Positions 36,800 through 45,200 of a stretch of DNA of 64,000 bases are shown here, piece after piece (position 1 is the stretch's first letter; every line of letters begins with the position of its first letter). The stretch spans positions 124,001 to 188,000 of the forward strand of contig NZ_JANDBD010000011.1 of assembly GCF_024320865.1 (NCBI RefSeq), given 5' to 3'. A program made the translations under genes and the position numbers. The notes below the pieces were generated by a model. That model ran no database searches. It was not told the DNA's origin and saw only the letters and a program-made list of their open reading frames with translations. Source of the DNA: Mycolicibacterium arenosum (GTDB lineage Bacteria > Actinomycetota > Actinomycetes > Mycobacteriales > Mycobacteriaceae).

Positions 36800-37465
36800 G
36801 TGGCCGCCGTGATGACGCTGTCGGGATGCGTCCGCGTCAGCGCGGGCGATCCCGTCGCGCAGCCGACCGGAGCGGTGCGCACGTCAACGCCAGCGCCGTC
36901 ATCGACCATCGGCACGCCGTCGGCCCCGGATGACTCGCAGCCGGGAGTCCTGCCGACACAGCGGACCCCGGTGCCCGCGAACACGATCACCTGCGCACCG
37001 CCGAACAGCCCGCCGGTATCCGTGGCGGCCGCCATCGCCGACCCGGCGGCGCCGCGTATCACCGTCGGTGTGCCCGAGGGGTGGAGCTTCACCGCCGGCA
37101 CGGCCGACGTCGCCGTGACAATGCAAGGGCCGCAAGGCTTGTCAGCGGCGGTGACCATCGCGTCGACCACTCTGGACGCGGCGGCGGCGTTCCGCGACTA
37201 CACCGACCGGGTGATGGCGACATCGGCGATGAGCACCGTGAGCATCCTGCCCGCCGAACTGTGCGAGTACAGCGGACAGCAGCTCACGGGGACGTGGTCG
37301 GACGGGCCGGACGAGGGCGTCGCGTTCGTCGACCGCATCGTGCACGTGTGGACGGCGACGTCCGATTTCCTGATCGCCATCCACGTCGAGGGGCCCACCG
37401 GAGTCGACGGCCTGGCCGCGGCGAGTTCGGTACTCACCGACTACGTCGAGCTGACGATCCCGTGA
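36800..37465 (+). CDS. Putative lipoprotein between sulfatase and formylglycine enzyme
   Basis: The reading frame contains the lipobox LSGC 9 residues after a GTG at 36800. The mature protein is Pro/Ser/Thr-rich at first and then shows a compact domain resembling LpqN/LpqT-like mycobacterial lipoproteins (ITVGVPEGWSF...AAITIAST). The hydrophobic signal (SRPAAATLIGVAAVMTL) extends upstream of the GTG to a CTG at 36767 that overlaps the sulfatase stop, with no ATG, GTG or TTG between an in-frame stop at 36692 and 36800. The true start is therefore unclear. Its stop overlaps the next gene (GTGA), so all three are one transcript. Confidence 0.7.
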   Translation: MAAVMTLSGCVRVSAGDPVAQPTGAVRTSTPAPSSTIGTPSAPDDSQPGVLPTQRTPVPANTITCAPPNSPPVSVAAAIADPAAPRITVGVPEGWSFTAGTADVAVTMQGPQGLSAAVTIASTTLDAAAAFRDYTDRVMATSAMSTVSILPAELCEYSGQQLTGTWSDGPDEGVAFVDRIVHVWTATSDFLIAIHVEGPTGVDGLAAASSVLTDYVELTIP

Positions 37466-38340
37466 CGCTCACCGACCTGGTCGACCTACCCGGCGGCACC
37501 TTCCGGATGGGTTCCACGGCCTTCTACCCGGAGGAGGCGCCGGTGCACACCGCGGTGGTGGCGCCGCTGGCCGTCGAACGTCATCCCGTCACGACCGCCC
37601 AGTTCGCCGAGTTCGTCGCGGACACCGGGTACCTGACCGTCGCCGAGCGCCCGTTGGAGGCGGCGCAGTATCCCGGTGTGCCCGCCGCCGACCTGGCACC
37701 CGGAGCGCTGGTGTTCCGTCCGACCGCGGGCCCGGTCGATCTTCGGGACTGGCGGCAGTGGTGGGACTGGGCGCCGGGCGCGTCCTGGCGGCACCCGTTC
37801 GGACCGGACGGGCCGCACGCCGCGCCCGACCATCCAGTCGTCCAGGTCAGTTACGTCGACGCGGCCGCCTACGCCGAGTGGGCGGGCCGCCGCCTGCCGA
37901 CCGAGGCCGAGTGGGAGTACGCGGGCCGCGGCGGGTCGACGACGTCGTACGCATGGGGGGACGAGGTGACGCCCGGCGGCCGCCTGATGGCCAACACCTG
38001 GCAGGGCGCGTTCCCGTATCGCAACGACGGTGCCCTCGGGTGGCGTGGCACGTCGCCGGTCGGCGCGTTCCCCGCCAACGGCTACGGCCTGCTCGACGTG
38101 ATCGGCAACGTGTGGGAGTGGACGACCACGCCGTACTCCGCGCACCACCGCGTCGACGGCGCTAAGAGCTGCTGCACGCCGCCGCGGACACCCGATCCGG
38201 CGGTGTTGCAGACGCTCAAGGGCGGGTCGCATCTGTGCGCGCCCGAGTACTGCCACCGGTATCGACCCGCGGCGCGGTCGTCGCAGTCGCAGGACAGCGC
38301 GGCCACCCACATCGGCTTCCGCTGCGTCGTCTCACTGTGA
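37462..38340 (+). CDS. Formylglycine-generating enzyme (sulfatase-modifying factor)
   Basis: This 292-residue protein has the FGE-sulfatase fold signature: PGGTFRMGST at the start, RRLPTEAEWEYAGRGG in the middle, DVIGNVWEWT, and the active-site segment GGSHLCAPEYCHRYRPAAR with Cys259 and Cys264 that bind copper. It oxidises the sulfatase Cys to formylglycine using oxygen. Location after the arylsulfatase in one operon makes that protein its probable substrate. GTG start, overlapping the lipoprotein stop. Confidence 0.95.
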   Translation: MTLTDLVDLPGGTFRMGSTAFYPEEAPVHTAVVAPLAVERHPVTTAQFAEFVADTGYLTVAERPLEAAQYPGVPAADLAPGALVFRPTAGPVDLRDWRQWWDWAPGASWRHPFGPDGPHAAPDHPVVQVSYVDAAAYAEWAGRRLPTEAEWEYAGRGGSTTSYAWGDEVTPGGRLMANTWQGAFPYRNDGALGWRGTSPVGAFPANGYGLLDVIGNVWEWTTTPYSAHHRVDGAKSCCTPPRTPDPAVLQTLKGGSHLCAPEYCHRYRPAARSSQSQDSAATHIGFRCVVSL

Positions 38341-38348
38341 TTCGCAGC

Positions 38349-38392
38349 GATTTGGAGCATTCGCAGTGCTCACCTACTATGTAGGGGTTGCC
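38349..38392 (+). promoter_or_regulatory. spc operon promoter
   Basis: GATTTGGAGCA (38349-38359), TACTAT (38375-38380) and GGGTTGCC (38385-38392) repeat the three blocks of the S10 promoter with the same overall spacing. The leader of about 117 nt before rplN contains an inverted repeat GTGACG/CGTCAC (38441-38463). Confidence 0.75.
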
Positions 38393-38509
38393 CTGGGCAG
38401 ACCTCGGTTCTCCTTCCCGGAAAACCCTGCGTGCCCTTCGGTGACGAAGACCGAGTACGTCACGCAACTCAGTGCTGTTTGGCGTGCATGTGAAAACCGA
38501 GGAGATCGA

Positions 38510-38878
38510 GTGATTCAGCAGGAATCGCGGCTCAAGGTCGCCGACAACACGGGTGCCAAGGAGATCTTGTGCATCCGCGTGCTCGGCGGCTCGTCGCGGC
38601 GCTATGCCGGCATCGGCGATGTCATCGTGGCCACGGTGAAAGACGCCATCCCCGGCGGCAACGTGAAGCGCGGCGAGGTCGTCAAGGCCGTCGTGGTTCG
38701 CACCGTCAAGGAGCGTCGCCGTGCCGATGGCAGCTACATCAAGTTCGACGAGAACGCGGCTGTGATCATCAAGCCCGACAACGACCCCCGTGGCACCCGC
38801 ATCTTCGGGCCCGTCGGTCGCGAGCTGCGCGAGAAGAAGTTCATGAAGATCGTTTCGCTGGCACCGGAGGTGCTCTAA
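38510..38878 (+). CDS. rplN: 50S ribosomal protein L14
   Basis: The 122-residue protein from a GTG with GGAG upstream begins VIQQESRLKVADNTGAKEIL and is collinear with L14 throughout. It bridges to the 30S subunit and is the first gene of the spc operon. Confidence 0.98.
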   Translation: MIQQESRLKVADNTGAKEILCIRVLGGSSRRYAGIGDVIVATVKDAIPGGNVKRGEVVKAVVVRTVKERRRADGSYIKFDENAAVIIKPDNDPRGTRIFGPVGRELREKKFMKIVSLAPEVL

Positions 38879-39196
38879 ATGAAGGTGCACAAGGGTGACA
38901 CCGTGCTGGTCATTTCCGGCAAGGACAAGGGTGCGAAGGGCAAGGTCCTGCAGGCCTACCCCGAGCGCAACAAGGTCCTGGTCGAGGGTGTCAACCGGAT
39001 CAAGAAGCACACCGCGGTCTCGCGCAACGAGCGCGGCGCGTCCTCGGGCGGCATCGTCACGCAGGAGGCGGCCATCCACGTGAGCAACGTGATGGTCGTC
39101 GACTCCGACGGCAACCCGACCCGCATCGGCTACCGCATCGACGACGAGAGCGGCAAGAAGGTTCGCGTGTCGAAGAAGAACGGCAAGGACATCTGA
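38879..39196 (+). CDS. rplX: 50S ribosomal protein L24
   Basis: The 105-residue protein has the KOW motif KGDTVLVISGKDKGAKGKVL followed by NRIKKHT. It starts directly after the rplN stop and is an assembly initiator on 23S rRNA. Confidence 0.98.
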   Translation: MKVHKGDTVLVISGKDKGAKGKVLQAYPERNKVLVEGVNRIKKHTAVSRNERGASSGGIVTQEAAIHVSNVMVVDSDGNPTRIGYRIDDESGKKVRVSKKNGKDI

Positions 39197-39198
39197 GC

Positions 39199-39762
39199 AT
39201 GACCACCGCAGAGAAGACCCTTCCCCGGCTCAAGCAGCGCTACCGCGAAGAGATCCGCGACGCGCTGAACAAGGAGTTCGGCTACGACAACGTCATGCAG
39301 ATCCCCGGCGTGGTCAAGGTCGTCGTGAACATGGGCGTCGGTGACGCCGCCCGCGACGCCAAGCTGATCAACGGCGCGGTCAACGACCTGGCGCTGATCA
39401 CCGGCCAGAAGCCGGAGATCCGCAAGGCGACCAAGTCGATCGCACAGTTCAAGCTGCGCGAGGGCATGCCCATCGGCGCCCGCGTCACGCTGCGCGGCGA
39501 TCGCATGTGGGAGTTCCTCGATCGCCTGGTGTCGATCAGCCTCCCGCGTATCCGCGACTTCCGCGGTCTGTCGCCGAAGCAGTTCGACGGCAGCGGCAAC
39601 TACACCTTCGGGCTGACCGAGCAGTCGGTGTTCCACGAGATCGACGTGGACAGCATCGACCGGCCCAGGGGCATGGACATCACCGTCGTCACGTCGGCGA
39701 CGACCGACGACGAAGGCCGCGCGCTCCTGCGCGCACTTGGCTTCCCGTTCAAGGAGAACTGA
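39199..39762 (+). CDS. rplE: 50S ribosomal protein L5
   Basis: The 187-residue protein has VVKVVVNMGVGDAARDAKLINGA and IRDFRGLSPKQFDGSGNYTFG. It contacts 5S rRNA in the central protuberance. Confidence 0.98.
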   Translation: MTTAEKTLPRLKQRYREEIRDALNKEFGYDNVMQIPGVVKVVVNMGVGDAARDAKLINGAVNDLALITGQKPEIRKATKSIAQFKLREGMPIGARVTLRGDRMWEFLDRLVSISLPRIRDFRGLSPKQFDGSGNYTFGLTEQSVFHEIDVDSIDRPRGMDITVVTSATTDDEGRALLRALGFPFKEN

Positions 39763-39766
39763 ACAG

Positions 39767-39952
39767 ATGGCAAAGAAGGCTCTGGTCAACAAGGCCAATA
39801 GGAAGCCCAAGTTCAAGGTCCGCGGCTACACCCGCTGCAACAAGTGCGGACGTCCGCACGCCGTGTACCGCAAGTTCGGCCTGTGCCGAATCTGCTTGCG
39901 CGAGATGGCACACGCCGGCGAACTGCCCGGTGTACAGAAGTCCAGCTGGTAG
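39767..39952 (+). CDS. rpsN: 30S ribosomal protein S14, zinc-binding type Z
   Basis: The 61-residue protein has CNKCGRP and CRICLRE, the two CX2C pairs of the zinc-binding short form of S14. Mycobacteria also carry a zinc-independent long form elsewhere, induced by zinc starvation. Only the zinc form is in this window. Confidence 0.98.
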   Translation: MAKKALVNKANRKPKFKVRGYTRCNKCGRPHAVYRKFGLCRICLREMAHAGELPGVQKSSW

Positions 39953-40041
39953 TCCCCCAAACCACTTAGAAAAGTATTGCGGCAGGCCCCCAAAGGATTT
40001 CGTCCCAGGGGAACCGCCGCGAGGAAGGTGAGCCGGTTGTC

Positions 40042-40440
40042 ATGACGATGACTGACCCGATCGCAGACTTCTTGACCCGTCTGCGCAACGCCAACTCGGC
40101 GTATCACGACGAGGTGTCCCTGCCGCACAGCAAGATCAAGGCGAACATCGCCGAGATCCTGAAGGCCGAGGGCTACATCAGCGATTTCCACACCGAGGAT
40201 GCTCGGGTCGGCAAGTCGCTGGTCGTCGAACTCAAGTACGGCCCGACCCGCGAGCGCAGCATCGCGGGCATCAAGCGGGTGAGCAAGCCCGGTCTTCGGG
40301 TGTACGCGAAGTCCACCAATCTGCCGCGGGTGCTCGGAGGCCTGGGCGTGGCGATCATCTCCACGTCCTCGGGTCTGCTCACCGACCGCCAGGCAGCTCG
40401 ACAAGGCGTGGGCGGCGAAGTCCTCGCTTACGTCTGGTAG
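40042..40440 (+). CDS. rpsH: 30S ribosomal protein S8
   Basis: The 132-residue protein begins MTMTDPIADFLTRLRNAN and ends GGEVLAYVW, standard for S8. S8 is the translational repressor of the spc operon in E. coli. It is separated from rpsN by 89 nt. Confidence 0.98.
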   Translation: MTMTDPIADFLTRLRNANSAYHDEVSLPHSKIKANIAEILKAEGYISDFHTEDARVGKSLVVELKYGPTRERSIAGIKRVSKPGLRVYAKSTNLPRVLGGLGVAIISTSSGLLTDRQAARQGVGGEVLAYVW

Positions 40441-40452
40441 GGGAAGAACGAC

Positions 40453-40992
40453 ATGTCGCGCATTGGAAAGCAACCGGTCCTGGTTCCGTCCGGGGTCGAC
40501 GTCACGATCGACGGGCAGAGCCTGTCGGTCAAGGGACCCAAGGGCACGCTGGCCCTCGATGTGGCCGAGCCGATTTCGGTCGCCCGCAACGACGACGGCG
40601 CCATCGTGGTGACCCGGCCCGACGACGAGCGGCGTAACCGCTCGCTGCACGGGCTGTCGCGCACCCTGGTGGCCAACCTGATCACCGGCGTCACCGAGGG
40701 CTACACCATCAAGATGGAGATCTTCGGTGTCGGTTACCGCGTGGTGGCCAAGGGCAGCAACCTCGAGTTCGCCCTCGGCTACAGCCACCCGGTCCTGATC
40801 ACCGCGCCCGAAGGTGTCACCTTCGCGGTCGAGACGCCCACCAAGTTCTCGGTCTCCGGAATCGACAAGCAGGCCGTCGGCCAGATTGCGGCCAACATCC
40901 GTCGTCTGCGCAAGAGCGATCCCTACAAGGGCAAGGGCATTCGCTACGAAGGCGAGCAGATCCGCCGCAAGGTCGGAAAGACAGGTAAGTAG
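40453..40992 (+). CDS. rplF: 50S ribosomal protein L6
   Basis: The 179-residue protein begins MSRIGKQPVLVPSGVDV and has DPYKGKGIRYEGEQIRRKVGKTGK at its C-terminus, both diagnostic. Confidence 0.98.
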   Translation: MSRIGKQPVLVPSGVDVTIDGQSLSVKGPKGTLALDVAEPISVARNDDGAIVVTRPDDERRNRSLHGLSRTLVANLITGVTEGYTIKMEIFGVGYRVVAKGSNLEFALGYSHPVLITAPEGVTFAVETPTKFSVSGIDKQAVGQIAANIRRLRKSDPYKGKGIRYEGEQIRRKVGKTGK

Positions 40993-40994
40993 CG

Positions 40995-41408
40995 ATGGCA
41001 ACCAAGGCAAGCACTGAGACACCCGCGAAGCGGAAGCCCGTGGGCAAGAACGTCTCCGAGACCCGGCGTACGTCTCGCATCCGCCGGCACGCTCGGCTGC
41101 GCAAGAAGGTCGCGGGCACCCCGCAGGCCCCGCGCCTGGTGGTCAACCGTTCGGCCCGGCACATCCACGTCCAGCTCGTCGACGACCAGGACGGCGTCAC
41201 GCTGGCCGCGGCGTCGTCGATCGAGGCCGACGTGCGCGCCGTCGAGGGTGACAAGAAGGCGCACAGCGTGCGCGTCGGACAGCTGATCGCCGAGCGCGCC
41301 AAGGCCGCCGGGATCGACACCGTCGTGTTCGACCGTGGTGGTTACACCTACGGCGGACGGATCGCCGCGCTGGCGGACGCCGCGCGAGAAGGCGGGCTCA
41401 AGTTCTAA
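40995..41408 (+). CDS. rplR: 50S ribosomal protein L18
   Basis: The 137-residue protein has RLVVNRSARHIHVQLVDD and the C-terminal VVFDRGGYTYGGRIAALADAAREGGL, typical of L18, which binds 5S rRNA. The basic N-terminal tail is slightly longer than in E. coli. Confidence 0.98.
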   Translation: MATKASTETPAKRKPVGKNVSETRRTSRIRRHARLRKKVAGTPQAPRLVVNRSARHIHVQLVDDQDGVTLAAASSIEADVRAVEGDKKAHSVRVGQLIAERAKAAGIDTVVFDRGGYTYGGRIAALADAAREGGLKF

Positions 41409-41433
41409 TGACGACTTTCAACGGAAGGACTGC

Positions 41434-42102
41434 ATGATGGCCGAGCAGGCTAGCAGCGGGCCGGCGAACAACGACAACCGCGGTGGCGGCCGCGACGGTG
41501 GTCGTGGCCGACGCGATGACCGCGGCGGTCGGGGCGGCCGGGACAGCGGCGAGAAGAGCAATCTGATCGAGCGCATGGTCACCATCAACCGGGTGTCCAA
41601 GGTGGTCAAGGGTGGTCGTCGCTTCAGCTTCACCGCCCTCATGGTCGTCGGCGACGGCAACGGCATGGTCGGTGTCGGCTACGGCAAGGCCAAGGAAGTT
41701 CCCGCCGCCATCGCCAAGGGTGTCGAGGAGGCGCGTAAGAACTTCTTCCGCGTTCCGCTCATCGGCGGCACCATCGTCCACCCGGTGCAGGGCGAGGCGT
41801 CCGCGGGCGTCGTCCTGCTGCGTCCGGCCAGCCCCGGTACCGGCGTCATCGCCGGCGGCGCGGTCCGCGCGGTGCTGGAAGCCGCCGGCGTCCACGACGT
41901 GCTGGCCAAGTCGCTCGGCAGCGACAACGCGATCAACGTGGTGCACGCCACCGTGGCCGCGCTGAAGCAGATTCAGCGCCCCGAAGAGGTGGCCGCGCGT
42001 CGCGGTCTGCCTCTCGAAGACGTCGCGCCGCCGAGCATGCTCAGGGCGCGCCGCGAGGCCGAGGCAGTGGCCGCGGCCGCCGCTCGAGAAGGAAACAGCT
42101 AA
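41434..42102 (+). CDS. rpsE: 30S ribosomal protein S5
   Basis: The 222-residue protein has an Arg/Gly/Asp-rich N-terminal extension (about 45 residues) and the S5 core VSKVVKGGRRFSFTALMVVGDGNG. Two ATGs in tandem at 41434 and 41437 follow GGAAGGA; either may be used. Confidence 0.97.
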   Translation: MMAEQASSGPANNDNRGGGRDGGRGRRDDRGGRGGRDSGEKSNLIERMVTINRVSKVVKGGRRFSFTALMVVGDGNGMVGVGYGKAKEVPAAIAKGVEEARKNFFRVPLIGGTIVHPVQGEASAGVVLLRPASPGTGVIAGGAVRAVLEAAGVHDVLAKSLGSDNAINVVHATVAALKQIQRPEEVAARRGLPLEDVAPPSMLRARREAEAVAAAAAREGNS

Positions 42103-42105
42103 GCC

Positions 42106-42306
42106 ATGGCTACCGGAAAAACACTGAAGATCACCCAGGTGCGCGGCACCGTCGGTGCGCGCTGGAAGCAGCGCGAGAGTCTTCGGACGTTGGGGCTGAA
42201 GAAGATTCGTCAGTCCGTCGTCCGCGAGGACAACGCGCAGACGCGCGGTCTGATCAAGACCGTGCACCACCTCATCGAAGTTGAAGCAGTGGAGGAGGCG
42301 AAGTGA
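42106..42306 (+). CDS. rpmD: 50S ribosomal protein L30
   Basis: The 66-residue protein has LKITQVRGTVGARWKQRESLRTLGL and VREDNAQTRGLIKTVHHLIEV, matching L30. Its end overlaps the rplO start by 4 nt. Confidence 0.98.
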   Translation: MATGKTLKITQVRGTVGARWKQRESLRTLGLKKIRQSVVREDNAQTRGLIKTVHHLIEVEAVEEAK

Positions 42307-42749
42307 GTGTCATCAAGCTGCACGATCTGAAGCCCGCCCCCGGTTCGAAGACCGCCAAGACCCGCGTGGGTCGCGGTGAGGGTTCGAAGGGTAAGACCGC
42401 CGGGCGCGGCACCAAGGGCACCAAGGCGCGCAAGAACGTCCCCGTGACGTTCGAAGGCGGCCAGATGCCGATCCACATGCGGCTGCCGAAGCTCAAGGGT
42501 TTCCGGAACCGCTTCCGCACCTCGTACGAGGTCGTGAACGTGGCCGACATCAACAGGCTGTTCCCGAAGGGCGGCACCGTCGGCATCGCCGAGTTGGTCG
42601 CCGCCGGTGCGGTCCGCAAGAACACGCTCGTGAAGGTGCTCGGCGACGGCAAGCTGACCGTCAAGGTCGACGTCACCGCTCACAAGTTCAGCGAGAGCGC
42701 TCGCGAGAAGATCACCGCCGCAGGCGGATCCGCGACCGACGCGTCGTAG
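42303..42749 (+). CDS. rplO: 50S ribosomal protein L15
   Basis: The 148-residue protein starts at a GTG and has the Gly/Lys-rich KTRVGRGEGSKGKTAGRG and the C-terminal ITAAGGSATD segment. It ends the ribosomal part of the operon. In E. coli secY follows directly, but here about 8 kb lies between. Confidence 0.98.
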   Translation: MSVIKLHDLKPAPGSKTAKTRVGRGEGSKGKTAGRGTKGTKARKNVPVTFEGGQMPIHMRLPKLKGFRNRFRTSYEVVNVADINRLFPKGGTVGIAELVAAGAVRKNTLVKVLGDGKLTVKVDVTAHKFSESAREKITAAGGSATDAS

Positions 42750-42764
42750 CTCGCAAGGCATCGC

Positions 42765-42792
42765 GAAAGCCCCCGCCACGGCGGGGGCTTTC
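42765..42792 (+). terminator. Intrinsic terminator after rplO
   Basis: GAAAGCCCCCGC (42765-42776) pairs perfectly with GCGGGGGCTTTC (42781-42792), leaving a 4-nt loop. It lies 15 nt after the rplO stop. Confidence 0.9.
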
Positions 42793-42857
42793 TGCGTTGT
42801 CGGGCGGGTCGTCCGCATGCGGGTTTGAATTCTGATCATGGTGGCAATGCCTCGACC

Positions 42858-43307
42858 ATGCGGACACACATCAGAACCCTAGGACCCCTGTTCGTCACCG
42901 GATTCGCCGCCGCCGCCATCGCCGCGGCACCCGTCGCCTTCGCCGACCCCGTGTGCGTCAACGCCGACGGCTCGGTATGCGGAGTGACCAGCGCCGGACC
43001 CGACGGAGCATCCGCGGCGGTGCCCGGTGGACCGTCGGCCAGCGCCGACGGCGGCGGAGCGTCGGCCTCGGTCCCCGGTGGTCCGGTCGTCGATACCAGC
43101 CGCGACGGCGCTGCAGTGCAAGCGGCTCCCGGTGGTCCGGTCGCTGAGGCAACCCGCGACGGCGCTTCGGCGGCTGTCCCCGGCGGCCCCTCGGTGGACG
43201 CCGACCGCGGCGGCGCCTCGTTCGCCATCCCCGGCGGGCCCAGCGCGGCGGCGGACGCCGGCGGCGTGACCGGTTGCCTGTGGCCCGGCGGTCCGTGCGT
43301 CGGCTGA
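42858..43307 (+). CDS. Secreted collagen-like short-repeat protein
   Basis: From the ATG at 42858 the protein has 149 residues. A signal peptide (MRTHIRTLGPLFVTGFAAAAIA, cleavage near FADP) precedes two cysteines, then about five repeats of roughly 17 residues centred on VPGGP with DG(A/G)ASA before it, and a C-terminal GCLWPGGPCVG with two more cysteines. The repeats suggest an extended structured stalk closed by disulfides at each end. Family unknown to me. Confidence 0.75.
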   Translation: MRTHIRTLGPLFVTGFAAAAIAAAPVAFADPVCVNADGSVCGVTSAGPDGASAAVPGGPSASADGGGASASVPGGPVVDTSRDGAAVQAAPGGPVAEATRDGASAAVPGGPSVDADRGGASFAIPGGPSAAADAGGVTGCLWPGGPCVG

Positions 43308-43357
43308 CACCGGTCGACGCGCGGGGGCGTGACGGCGGCCGTCGGTAGGCTCGCAGG

Positions 43358-45130
43358 ATGGTCAGCCTGCTGTCCGGCATTCCCGGAACCGACGAGATTC
43401 GAGCCATCGCACGGAAGGTGGACACCGCCCGGCACCACGGCGTGCCCGACGGGTGCGTTCTGGAACTCGACCTTCAGACGGTGCCGCCCGAGTCGGCCGG
43501 TTTCGACCCGGTCGCCATGCTCACGGGATCGGGCAAGCCACTGCTGCTGCGCGAGGCCGTGTCGGCGATCCACCGCGCGGCGGACGACGATCGCGTCGCC
43601 GCGCTGATCGCGAGGGTGCAACTGCCCGCGGCGTCCGCCGGCCCCGTTCAGGAGTTACGTGCGGCGATCGCGGCGTTCTCCGACGTCAAGCCCTCCATCG
43701 CCTGGGCGGAGACGTATCCGGGCACGCTCGCCTACTACCTGGCGTCGGCATTCCGTGAGGTCTGGATGCAGCCGTCGGGCACCGTCGGTCTGGTCGGGTT
43801 CGCCACCAGCGCGCTGTTCCTGCGTGGCGCGCTCGAGAAGGCCGGGATCGAGGCGCAATTCATCGCACGGGGTGAGTACAAGTCCGCGGCCAACCTGTTC
43901 ACCCAGGACAGCTACACCGACGCTCACCGCGAGGCCGACAGCCGACTGATCGAGAGCCTGCACGCGCAGGTGCTCGCCGGAATCGCGGAGTCACGCCACC
44001 TCGAGCCCGCGGAGATCGACGCGCTGGCCGATCGCGCGCCGCTGCTGCGCGACGACGCCGTCACCGGGCGGCTCGTCGACCGGATCGGTTTCCGCGACGA
44101 GGCCTACGCGCGCATCGCGGAACTGGCGGGCGCACCGGACGTCGCGCCCGACGACGACGACGCGCCCCCGCGACTGTTCCTGTCGCGGTACGCGCGCGCA
44201 GGCGGGCCACGGCCGACGCCGAACCTGCCCGGCCGCAAGGCCAAACCGACGATCGCCATCGTGTCGCTGACCGGGCCGATCGTCAGCGGGCGTGGCGGAC
44301 GTCAGCTCTCGCCGCTGGGGACCTCCGCGGCGGGCGGTGACACCATCGCCGCGGCGCTGCGCGAGGCGGCGGCCGACGACGACGTCGCAGCAGTCGTGCT
44401 GCGCGTCGACAGCCCCGGCGGCTCGGTCACCGGCTCCGAGACCATCTGGCGTGAAGTGGTGCGGCTGCGCGAGGCGGGCAAGCCCGTGGTCGCGTCGATG
44501 GGTGCGGTCGCCGCATCCGGCGGCTACTACGTGTCCATGGCAGCCGACGCGATCGTCGCCAACGCGGGCACGATCACCGGCTCCATCGGAGTCGTCACCG
44601 GCAAGCTCATCGCGCGCGACCTCAAGGATCGCCTCGGGGTGGGATCGGATGCCGTGCGCACCAATCCGAACGCCGACGCCTGGTCGGCGAACGCGCCGTT
44701 CACCGACGAACAGCACGCGCACGTCGAGGCCGAGGCCGACCTGTTCTACACCGACTTCGTCAACCGGGTCGCCGAGGGCCGCGCCATGACGCCCGAGGCC
44801 GTCGAGAACGTCGCCCGCGGCAGGGTGTGGACGGGCGCCGACGCCAAGGACCGCGGTCTGGTCGACGAGCTCGGCGGGCTGCGCACGGCCGTCGACCGGG
44901 CGAAGGCGCTCGCAGGTGTCGCCGCCGACGACGACGTGAACGTGACCTTGCTGCCGGGCTCGGGGTTCCTCGACATGCTGAGGCCCAAACAATCGTCTCA
45001 ACCCGCCGCTTCGTCGCTGCCGGACGCGTTTGCCGCACTAGTGGGACAGTCGGTCTCGGGTTTGCTGGACCAGGTGGAGAGGTCGCTGACCGGCACCAGT
45101 GCGCTCTGGCTGGGTGACCATCGTTACTAG
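43358..45130 (+). CDS. sppA: Signal peptide peptidase SppA, 67K type
   Basis: This 590-residue protein has the tandem S49 layout. The N-terminal half carries the general-base Lys175 in ARGEYKSAANLF. The C-terminal half carries the nucleophile Ser387 in MGAVAASGGYYVSMAAD. It degrades remnant signal peptides in or at the membrane. No clear N-terminal transmembrane helix is visible. It sits where Rv0724 lies in M. tuberculosis. Confidence 0.93.
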   Translation: MVSLLSGIPGTDEIRAIARKVDTARHHGVPDGCVLELDLQTVPPESAGFDPVAMLTGSGKPLLLREAVSAIHRAADDDRVAALIARVQLPAASAGPVQELRAAIAAFSDVKPSIAWAETYPGTLAYYLASAFREVWMQPSGTVGLVGFATSALFLRGALEKAGIEAQFIARGEYKSAANLFTQDSYTDAHREADSRLIESLHAQVLAGIAESRHLEPAEIDALADRAPLLRDDAVTGRLVDRIGFRDEAYARIAELAGAPDVAPDDDDAPPRLFLSRYARAGGPRPTPNLPGRKAKPTIAIVSLTGPIVSGRGGRQLSPLGTSAAGGDTIAAALREAAADDDVAAVVLRVDSPGGSVTGSETIWREVVRLREAGKPVVASMGAVAASGGYYVSMAADAIVANAGTITGSIGVVTGKLIARDLKDRLGVGSDAVRTNPNADAWSANAPFTDEQHAHVEAEADLFYTDFVNRVAEGRAMTPEAVENVARGRVWTGADAKDRGLVDELGGLRTAVDRAKALAGVAADDDVNVTLLPGSGFLDMLRPKQSSQPAASSLPDAFAALVGQSVSGLLDQVERSLTGTSALWLGDHRY

Positions 45131-45200
45131 ATCTCGCGGTTGACGCTGACTGATCGTGAGTTAGCTGACATGATGGGGGCGTAGGAGGGGAGGGGGAAGG

